10,316 nt of DNA from Myxococcales bacterium (GTDB taxonomy: Bacteria > Myxococcota_A > UBA9160 > SMWR01). Both the position numbers and the translations under genes were made by a program. Positions 4,894 to 10,316 of the stretch are shown here, in pieces. The notes under the pieces were generated by a model. That model had not been told where the DNA came from and ran no database searches. It was given only the letters and a program-made list of their open reading frames with translations. Each line of letters opens with the position of its first letter. Position 1 is the first letter of the stretch. The stretch is from positions 1-10,316 of the forward strand of contig JACZXC010000067.1 in the NCBI GenBank assembly GCA_022571825.1. Direction: 5' to 3'.

Positions 4894-5853
4894 ATGGCCC
4901 CGCGATTCTCACACCGGCCCGTACTCCTGGATGAGTCCCTTGCCCTTCTGGCACTCCGGCCCCACGCCGTGGTGGTCGACGGCACGGTGGGGGGAGGCGA
5001 GCACGCGGCGGCAATCCTCGAGAGCATCGGGCCCGATGGGCGCCTGATCGCCCTGGACCTGGACACCGCCGCTCTCGAGGCCGCCGAGCAGCGACTTCGA
5101 CCCTTTGGAGATCGCGTCGAGCTGATCCACGCTTCGTTCCGCGATCTGGGTCGGATCCTGGTGGAAATCGGGGTCCCCCAGGTCGACGCCGTTCTCCTCG
5201 ACCTCGGCGTTTCCTCTCATCAACTCGACCAGCCCGGACGGGGATTCCGCTTCGCCGAGGACTCCGCCGACCGGACGCCACTCGACATGCGCATGGACCA
5301 GCAGGGACCGACCACCGCCGCCGACCTTCTGGGCTCCGCATCCGTCGACGAGCTCGCGCGCATCTTTCGCGAGTTTGGCGACCTGCGAGGCGCACGCAGA
5401 TTGGCCCGCGCCATCGGCGAAGCGCGCCGTCGCGCTCCGCTGCGAACGACCCGGGAGCTCCTCGACGTAATCGATGCGGCCCGGGTCGGCGGCGGTCGCC
5501 GTCACCATCCCGCGACCCGCGTGTTCCAGGCGCTGCGAATCGCGGTCAACGACGAGCTCGCCGCCCTCGAGGAGGGCCTCGAGTCCGCCATCGACGCCCT
5601 CCGAGCCGGGGGGAGGCTGGCGGTGCTCGCCTATCACTCCGCCGAGGATCGGATCGTCAAGAACCGAATCCGCGACGCCGTGCGCGGCTGTTTTTGCCCA
5701 CCCCGAACCCCGATCTGCATCTGCGGTGGCGCGGTCCGCCTGCGCGGGCTGACCCGGCGCCCGGTGGTCCCGACGCCGGACGAGGTTCGCGCAAACCCCC
5801 GTTCGCGCTCGGCGCGCCTGCGCGGAGCCGAGCGCGTGGTCGCGGCGGTCTGA
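4894..5853 (+). CDS. rsmH: 16S rRNA (cytosine(1402)-N(4))-methyltransferase RsmH (MraW)
   Basis: This 319-residue SAM-dependent enzyme methylates N4 of C1402 in the decoding centre of 16S rRNA. Recognisable blocks are HRPVLLDE (7-14), the SAM-binding VVDGTVGGGEHAAAIL (27-42), LIALDLD (51-57), LLDLGVSSHQLDQPGRGFRF (101-120), PLDMRMD (129-135), RVFQALRIAVNDEL (209-222), YHSAEDRIVK (247-256; many relatives have HSLEDRxVK) and the C-terminal CxCPPxxPxCxCG cluster (Cys266, 268, 275, 277). Length is normal. The ATG at 4894 gives the standard MxxxxHxPVLLDE opening. A GGAG lies 13 nt upstream, rather far, and the frame stays open upstream through mraZ, so the start rests mainly on homology. Its TGA overlaps the ftsL ATG by one base. 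Confidence 0.96.
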   Translation: MAPRFSHRPVLLDESLALLALRPHAVVVDGTVGGGEHAAAILESIGPDGRLIALDLDTAALEAAEQRLRPFGDRVELIHASFRDLGRILVEIGVPQVDAVLLDLGVSSHQLDQPGRGFRFAEDSADRTPLDMRMDQQGPTTAADLLGSASVDELARIFREFGDLRGARRLARAIGEARRRAPLRTTRELLDVIDAARVGGGRRHHPATRVFQALRIAVNDELAALEEGLESAIDALRAGGRLAVLAYHSAEDRIVKNRIRDAVRGCFCPPRTPICICGGAVRLRGLTRRPVVPTPDEVRANPRSRSARLRGAERVVAAV

Positions 5854-6197
5854 TGGGCAAGCCCCCCGCGGCGTTGGGCTGGATCGGAAGGGATCTCGCG
5901 CGCGTTCCGTGGCTGCGACACCGGTCATCGCACCCGCTTTGGATCGCCCTGGTCGGCATCCTGGTGGCCCTTTCCGTGGCGGCCCTGCGAATCGACATCC
6001 TGCGCATGCGCTACGGCCTCGGCAAAGCCCTCGAGACCGAGCAAGCGTTGATCGAGGAGAGGCGCGAGCTCACGGCGCAGGTCCGCGGCTTGCGCGATCC
6101 CGCTCGGCTGGCCCAGCTGGCGATTGAAAGCGGTCTCGGGAGCCCCGAACGCGTGATCGACCTGCGTTTCGACACCCGCTGGAGGGAAACGCCGTGA
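5853..6197 (+). CDS. ftsL: FtsL-like cell division protein
   Basis: This 114-residue protein has the bitopic layout of FtsL: a short basic cytoplasmic N terminus, one membrane helix at about residues 29-46 (LWIALVGILVALSVAALR), then a periplasmic helical, coiled-coil-prone segment at about 47-82 rich in Glu, Arg and Leu (ALETEQALIEERRELTAQVR). It ends in the RDPARLAQLAIESGL segment, a common close to the FtsL coiled coil. FtsL pairs with FtsB and FtsQ to activate the FtsW-FtsI septal synthase. Sequence conservation in this family is poor, so the call depends on topology, length and position between rsmH and ftsI. The ATG overlaps the rsmH stop as TGATG; no strong ribosome site is visible, so coupled reinitiation is likely. 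Confidence 0.85.
   Translation: MGKPPAALGWIGRDLARVPWLRHRSSHPLWIALVGILVALSVAALRIDILRMRYGLGKALETEQALIEERRELTAQVRGLRDPARLAQLAIESGLGSPERVIDLRFDTRWRETP
6181..6186 (+). promoter_or_regulatory. Ribosome binding site for ftsI
   Basis: GGAGGG lies 7 nt before the GTG at 6194, inside the end of ftsL. It supports the GTG start that overlaps the ftsL stop by four bases, rather than an internal ATG. Confidence 0.75.
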
Positions 6198-7927
6198 AGA
6201 CCCGCGATCTCCCCGCTGCGGCTCGACGCGTCGCGATCTCGAGGGCGCTGATGCTGCTGGCCCTGGCCGGCCTCGCCGTGCGCGCCACGCACCTGACGGT
6301 CGTCGACGATCGCGGCGCCCAGCGGGGCAGGGCCCAAACTGGGCAGTGGCTCACCCTGCCTCCGGAACGGGGAACCATCGTGGACCGAAACGGAGCGGAG
6401 TTCGCGATCTCGGTGCGCGCCCCCTCGGTCTATGCCGTCTCGTCCCAGATCGAAGACATCCCGGGCACCGCGCACAAGCTGGCTTCCATTCTCGGGCGGA
6501 ATGCCTCGGCCCTCGAGGCGCGCCTGCAAAAGCACACCTCCTTTCAGTTTCTCTCGCGCTGGATCTCCGAGGGAAAGGCCGACCGCGTATTGGCCCTCGG
6601 CCTTCCGGGCATCGGCGTGCTCCACGAGCCCCGTCGCGTCTATCCGCACAAGCAGCTCGCCGCTCAGATCCTGGGCTTCGCCAACATCGACGCCATCGGT
6701 GTGCGGGGGATCGAACAGCAGGAGGACGGGTGGCTGCGCGGCACCGCCCGCCGCCTTCGCGCCGAGCGCGACGCTCGCCGCGATTTGTTGATCTCGGCGA
6801 ACACGACGGAGTGGAGTACGGCCGGCGGAGACGTGGCCCTGACCATCGACGCGGCCCTCCAGGCCGATGCCGAGGCGACGCTGCGCGACGCGGCTTCCAG
6901 CACCGGTGCAATCGGCGGCTTCGTCATCTCCATGGACCCGAATTCCGGCGACATCCTGGCCCTCGCCGAGCTCCCTGGCTTCGACCCGAACCGGTTTCGG
7001 GAACTCGACTACGAGAGCACCCGATCTCGCGCGTTTCTGGATGCCTCGGAACCCGGTTCCACCCTGAAGATTTTCCTGATCGCGGCGGCCCTGGAGAGTG
7101 GAACCATCACCCCCGACACGCGCTTCGACTGCGAGAACGGAGCCTTCCGGGTCCCGGGCAGGACGATTCGGGATCGGCGACCTTACGGCTCCCTCACCGT
7201 GGCCGAAATCCTGAAGGTCTCGAGCAACATCGGCGCCGCCAAGATCGCGCAAGCCCTGGGTCGGCAAGCGCATTACGCCATGCTGAGGCGCTTCGGTTTC
7301 GGGGGATCGACCCGAAGCCGTTTTCCCGGGGAATCCGCGGGCGTGCTGCGACCCTGGCGAGAATGGCGACCCATCGACCACGCCACCATCGCCTTCGGCC
7401 AAGGCGTGAGTGTGACGCCGATCCAGCTCGTCGCCGCCACGGCGGTGTTCGCCAATGGAGGCGAGTGGGTCCGGCCGCGCCTCGTCTCGGCCCGGCGCGC
7501 CGCAGGTCGGAGCTGGCAGCCGGCCCATCGGGAAACCGTGCGCCGCGTGCTCCAGCCGAAGACGGCGGCGTCGATGATGGCCATGCTGGAAGCAGCGGTG
7601 GGGACCGGCGGAACCGGGCGGGCGGCGGCCCTGCGAGGCGTGCGAGTTGCGGGCAAGACCGGCACGGCGCAGAAGCTCGACCCCGTCACCCACCGCTACT
7701 CCGAGGATCGGTTCCGGGCCTGGTTTATCGGCATCGTCCCCGCCGACGATCCGAAGCTCGTGATCCTGGCCGGACTCGACGAGCCCCGGAGGCCGACCCA
7801 TACCGGAGGCGCAGCGGCGGCTCCGTTGTTCGCAAAGGTGGCCGCGGCCCAGCTCTCGCGCCTGGGAATCTTTACGGAACCCGTGAGCGCCGCGCCGGTT
7901 GATCCGCACGGTGGGGAAAACGGCTGA
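6194..7927 (+). CDS. ftsI: Septal peptidoglycan transpeptidase FtsI (PBP3 / PBP2B class)
   Basis: This 577-residue class B penicillin-binding protein crosslinks septal peptidoglycan together with FtsW. It has a short basic cytoplasmic start, an N-terminal membrane helix at about residues 14-30, the pedestal-domain opening RGTIVDRNG (59-67), and a transpeptidase domain with all three signatures: the active-site SxxK in PGSTLK (Ser289, Lys292), SxN in VSSNIG (Ser343-Asn345) and KTG in AGKTGTAQ (Lys488-Gly490). There is no C-terminal PASTA repeat, which fits FtsI rather than SpoVD or PBP2x. Position between ftsL and murE decides FtsI over the elongation enzyme PBP2. The start is GTG, backed by GGAGGG 7 nt upstream. 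It overlaps ftsL by 4 nt (GTGA) and murE by 1 nt (TGATG). Confidence 0.96.
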   Translation: MKTRDLPAAARRVAISRALMLLALAGLAVRATHLTVVDDRGAQRGRAQTGQWLTLPPERGTIVDRNGAEFAISVRAPSVYAVSSQIEDIPGTAHKLASILGRNASALEARLQKHTSFQFLSRWISEGKADRVLALGLPGIGVLHEPRRVYPHKQLAAQILGFANIDAIGVRGIEQQEDGWLRGTARRLRAERDARRDLLISANTTEWSTAGGDVALTIDAALQADAEATLRDAASSTGAIGGFVISMDPNSGDILALAELPGFDPNRFRELDYESTRSRAFLDASEPGSTLKIFLIAAALESGTITPDTRFDCENGAFRVPGRTIRDRRPYGSLTVAEILKVSSNIGAAKIAQALGRQAHYAMLRRFGFGGSTRSRFPGESAGVLRPWREWRPIDHATIAFGQGVSVTPIQLVAATAVFANGGEWVRPRLVSARRAAGRSWQPAHRETVRRVLQPKTAASMMAMLEAAVGTGGTGRAAALRGVRVAGKTGTAQKLDPVTHRYSEDRFRAWFIGIVPADDPKLVILAGLDEPRRPTHTGGAAAAPLFAKVAAAQLSRLGIFTEPVSAAPVDPHGGENG

Positions 7928-9468
7928 TGCGCTTGTCCGCGCTGCTCGCAGCGCTGCCGCGGGACCAGGGGCCACTCCGGGTGGAAAACCGGGACGACGA
8001 CCCGGTGATCCGCGGCCTCACCTACGACTCACGAAGCGTCTCGGCGGGAGACCTCTTCTTCGCGCTCAAGGGCATCGAGGCCGATGGTCACGACTACCTC
8101 CAGCAGGCGATCGACCTCGGCGCCGCGGCGGTCGTCGTCAACGAGGTTCCGCCGCACCTCGACCTGCGCGGGCGATCTGCCACCGTCGTGCGCGACAGCC
8201 GCCGCGCGTTGGCCCCCATCGCGAACCGATTCTACGGAAACCCCTCCTCCGAACTCACACTGATCGGCGTTACGGGGACCAATGGCAAGACCAGCGTGAC
8301 CTATCTCGTCGAATCCATTCTGAGGCAGGCGGGTCGCCCTGTGGGTCTCATCGGCACGGTGGAAATCCGAGACTCGGACCGGCGCGAGCGCGCGGTCAAT
8401 ACGACCCCGGAGAGCTGCGACCTGCAGCGCACGCTCCGGGCCATGCGTACCCGGGACATCGAAGCGGTGGTCATGGAAGTCTCGTCCCACGGACTCGAGC
8501 TCGGACGGGTGGAGGGCTGCCGTTTCGCGGTCGGGGCCTTCACGAATCTGACCCAGGATCACCTGGATTTTCACGGAACCATGCGCGCCTATCGAGAATC
8601 CAAGGCACTTCTGTTCGAGCGCTACCTGGAGGTGGGGGGAGTGGCGGTCGTGAACCTCGACGACCCCGCGGCGGAGCACTTTCTCTGGGCCGCCAAGCGC
8701 ACCGAAGCCCGGACCCTGGGCGTGACCCGAGACACTTCGCGTCGCGCCGAGGTCCAGCTCGCGTCGGCGAAGGTGCGTCTGGACGGGACCAAGACCCAGG
8801 TGCGCACCCCGATCGGAGAGCTCTCGATCGACCTGCCGCTGGTCGGCGATTTTAACCTGGAGAATATGCTGGTCGCCTGCGGCATCGCGCTGGCGCTGGA
8901 GATCGAGCCCGCGGCGATCATTGCCGGGGTCGAGGGCTGTCCCCAGGTTCCCGGCCGCGTCGAACGCGTCCCGTCGGCCCGGGCGGACTCGCCCACGGTC
9001 CTCGTCGACTACGCCCACACACCGGACGCGGTCGACAAGCTTCTCCGCACCCTGCGCCCCCTCGCCCAGGGCCGACTGATTACCGTGTTCGGCTGCGGGG
9101 GCGATCGCGACCGGGCGAAGCGGCCGCTCATGGCCCAGGCCGTCGCGCGCTGGAGTGACCGCATCGTCGTCACCAGCGACAACCCCCGCTCCGAAGACCC
9201 GAGACGCATCCTGGACGACGTGGAGACCGGCCTGGCGAAGTTGCGGCGCGTCGAGCCGGACGCCCTCGATGCCGAGACGGGATGCTACGTCGTGGCCGAG
9301 GATCGGCGCGAGGCGATCCGGGCGGCGATCGGCATCGCCCGCACCGGCGACATGGTCGTGATCGCCGGAAAGGGCCACGAGGATTACCAGATCGTCGGCC
9401 GCCAGAAGCTTCCCTTCAACGACCGCGACGAAGCGCAGCGGGCCCTGAACGAACGAGGTGACGCGTGA
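7927..9468 (+). CDS. murE: UDP-N-acetylmuramoyl-L-alanyl-D-glutamate--2,6-diaminopimelate ligase MurE
   Basis: This 513-residue cytoplasmic Mur ligase adds the third stem residue to UDP-MurNAc-L-Ala-D-Glu using ATP. Domain 1 (about 25-105) holds the uridine-binding TYDSRSVSAGDLFFALKG. Domain 2 holds the P-loop GTNGKTS (117-123), NTTPE (158-162), EVSSHGL and the carbamylated-lysine position Lys226 in RESKALLF. Domain 3 holds VDYAHTPD (360-367), FGCGGDRDRAKRP and GKGHE (481-485). DNPR at 418-421 followed by SEDP is the signature for meso-diaminopimelate rather than lysine, so this predicts DAP-type peptidoglycan. The ATG overlaps the ftsI stop as TGATG, with GTGGGG about 10 nt upstream as a likely ribosome site. 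Its stop overlaps the murF GTG by 4 nt. Confidence 0.97.
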   Translation: MRLSALLAALPRDQGPLRVENRDDDPVIRGLTYDSRSVSAGDLFFALKGIEADGHDYLQQAIDLGAAAVVVNEVPPHLDLRGRSATVVRDSRRALAPIANRFYGNPSSELTLIGVTGTNGKTSVTYLVESILRQAGRPVGLIGTVEIRDSDRRERAVNTTPESCDLQRTLRAMRTRDIEAVVMEVSSHGLELGRVEGCRFAVGAFTNLTQDHLDFHGTMRAYRESKALLFERYLEVGGVAVVNLDDPAAEHFLWAAKRTEARTLGVTRDTSRRAEVQLASAKVRLDGTKTQVRTPIGELSIDLPLVGDFNLENMLVACGIALALEIEPAAIIAGVEGCPQVPGRVERVPSARADSPTVLVDYAHTPDAVDKLLRTLRPLAQGRLITVFGCGGDRDRAKRPLMAQAVARWSDRIVVTSDNPRSEDPRRILDDVETGLAKLRRVEPDALDAETGCYVVAEDRREAIRAAIGIARTGDMVVIAGKGHEDYQIVGRQKLPFNDRDEAQRALNERGDA

Positions 9469-10316
9469 GCGTTCCCTTCCGGGCCCAGGACGTCGCCGCA
9501 TGGACCGACGGATCCCTGCGGCAGGGGCCCAAGGATGCGCGTTTCACCGGCGCCGGCATTGATTCGCGCCAGTTGAAATCGGGGGATCTCTTCATCGCGA
9601 TCGTGGGACCTACCCACGACGCCCACAAGTTTCTCGGGACGGCGGCCACCTCGGGTGCCCGCGGATTCGTGATCGAACGCGGGCGGGAGCTTCCGATGGA
9701 GGTCACATCGGAGTTTTCCGTCGTCGAGGTTGACGACACGACCCGCGCCCTGGGACATCTGGCGGCGCGGCATCGCGCGGACTTTGGCGGCCCCCTGGTG
9801 GCGATCACGGGCAGCAACGGCAAGACGACCACGAAGGAGATGTGTGCCGCGATCCTCTCGATCTCCGGCCCCTGTCTCAAGAACGAGGGAAACCTGAACA
9901 ACCAGTTTGGCCTTCCCCTTACGCTGCTGCGCCGCGATGCGGTCGATCGGTGCATCGTCGTGGAGATCGGAATGAATCACCGGGGTGAAGTCGCGGCCCT
10001 CGCGGAGATTGCACGCCCGACGATCGGCGTGGTCACGAACGTGGGTACCGCCCACATCGAGCATCTGGGAAGCCAGGACGAGATCGCTCTGGCGAAGCGA
10101 GATCTCCTGGCGAGTCTACCGCCCGAGGGAACGGCCGTGGTCAACGCCGACGATCCCCGGAGCGCCGCCCTGGCCCCGCGCAGCCGCGCCCGGGTGGTTC
10201 GCTTCGGACGCGGGCGTGACGCCGACGTCCACGCCGAAAAAGTGACGTCCCGGAGCGGACGGGGATACGGATTCACACTCTGCACACCCGAGGGACAGGT
10301 GGCGGTGGCGATCACC
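9465..10316 (+). CDS. murF: UDP-N-acetylmuramoyl-tripeptide--D-alanyl-D-alanine ligase MurF, N-terminal part
   Basis: The frame starts at a GTG within GTGA, overlapping the murE stop by 4 nt, and stays open for 284 codons to the window end. The family is usually about 450 residues, so roughly the last third is missing because the window stops. MurF adds D-Ala-D-Ala to the UDP-MurNAc-tripeptide, the last cytoplasmic ligase step. Seen are the N-terminal GIDSRQLKSGDLFIAI (31-46), the P-loop ITGSNGKTTTKEM (114-126), GNLNNQFGLPLTLL, VVEIGMNHRGE and NVGTAHIEHLGS with the conserved His residues, and VVNADDP. The HDAHKF segment (51-56) replaces the more common FDGHDF. GAGGTG 4 nt upstream of the GTG serves as the ribosome site. 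It is continuous with the operon; mraY, murD and ftsW would be expected beyond. Confidence 0.95.
   Translation, partial: MSVPFRAQDVAAWTDGSLRQGPKDARFTGAGIDSRQLKSGDLFIAIVGPTHDAHKFLGTAATSGARGFVIERGRELPMEVTSEFSVVEVDDTTRALGHLAARHRADFGGPLVAITGSNGKTTTKEMCAAILSISGPCLKNEGNLNNQFGLPLTLLRRDAVDRCIVVEIGMNHRGEVAALAEIARPTIGVVTNVGTAHIEHLGSQDEIALAKRDLLASLPPEGTAVVNADDPRSAALAPRSRARVVRFGRGRDADVHAEKVTSRSGRGYGFTLCTPEGQVAVAIT

Noticed and set aside
6011..7975. Very long minus-strand open frame (over 650 codons) opposite ftsI
   Set aside because: It is the antisense of a clear ftsI with all PBP motifs. Its translation is low-complexity Gly/Arg/Ala with no recognisable domain, as expected of stop-poor frames in high-GC DNA.
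8029..9501. Long minus-strand open frame opposite murE
   Set aside because: Antisense shadow of murE with no domain or start signal.
1..10316. Mobile element, CRISPR, phage defence or toxin-antitoxin system
   Set aside because: No transposase, integrase, spaced repeats, nuclease or toxin-like gene, and composition is even throughout. Apart from the SDR/acyltransferase pair the region is core chromosome.

Overview
The window is high-GC chromosomal DNA (about two thirds G+C by eye), densely coded and bacterial. It carries the start of a division and cell-wall (dcw) cluster in the order mraZ, rsmH, ftsL, ftsI, murE, murF. MurE carries the DNPR signature of the meso-diaminopimelate-adding enzyme, so the organism most likely makes Gram-negative-type peptidoglycan. 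The PhaR-type regulator, the AcuC-like deacetylase and the codon style suggest a deltaproteobacterial-type lineage (Myxococcota, Desulfobacterota or Binatota-like). That placement is inference; no marker here fixes the phylum.

Layout. Positions 1-904 (+): a small uncharacterised protein with an Arg/Gly-rich tail, then a PhaR-type polyhydroxyalkanoate regulator. Positions 901-2896 (-): a two-gene unit of an atypical NAD-dependent epimerase-like SDR followed by a PlsC-like acyltransferase. It converges on phaR with overlapping stop codons. Positions 2897-2964: a 68-nt divergent gap. Positions 2965-4020 (+): a histone-deacetylase-fold (AcuC-like) protein with all catalytic residues. Positions 4021-4243: the only real control region, holding a terminator-like dyad and a striking 10-bp-phased array of GTGG boxes just before mraZ. 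Positions 4244-10316 (+): mraZ, a 170-nt G-rich gap, then rsmH, ftsL, ftsI, murE and murF (cut by the window end), every junction from rsmH on overlapping by 1 or 4 nt.

How the genes work together. MraZ probably binds the phased boxes and represses its own operon. RsmH methylates 16S rRNA, FtsL and FtsI are divisome proteins that build septal peptidoglycan, and MurE and MurF add the third amino acid and the D-Ala-D-Ala of the peptidoglycan precursor. The overlapping starts and stops imply translational coupling. The SDR/acyltransferase pair looks like a lipid- or envelope-modifying module of unknown chemistry. Both members lack residues usually treated as catalytic, and the pair recalls the mycobacterial Rv0501-Rv0502 arrangement (from memory, not searched).

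No tRNA, rRNA, CRISPR array, insertion sequence or phage gene was seen. No stretch longer than 300 bases lacks a gene. The least ordinary parts are the 223-nt mraZ leader, the G-rich mraZ-rsmH gap and the SDR/acyltransferase pair.
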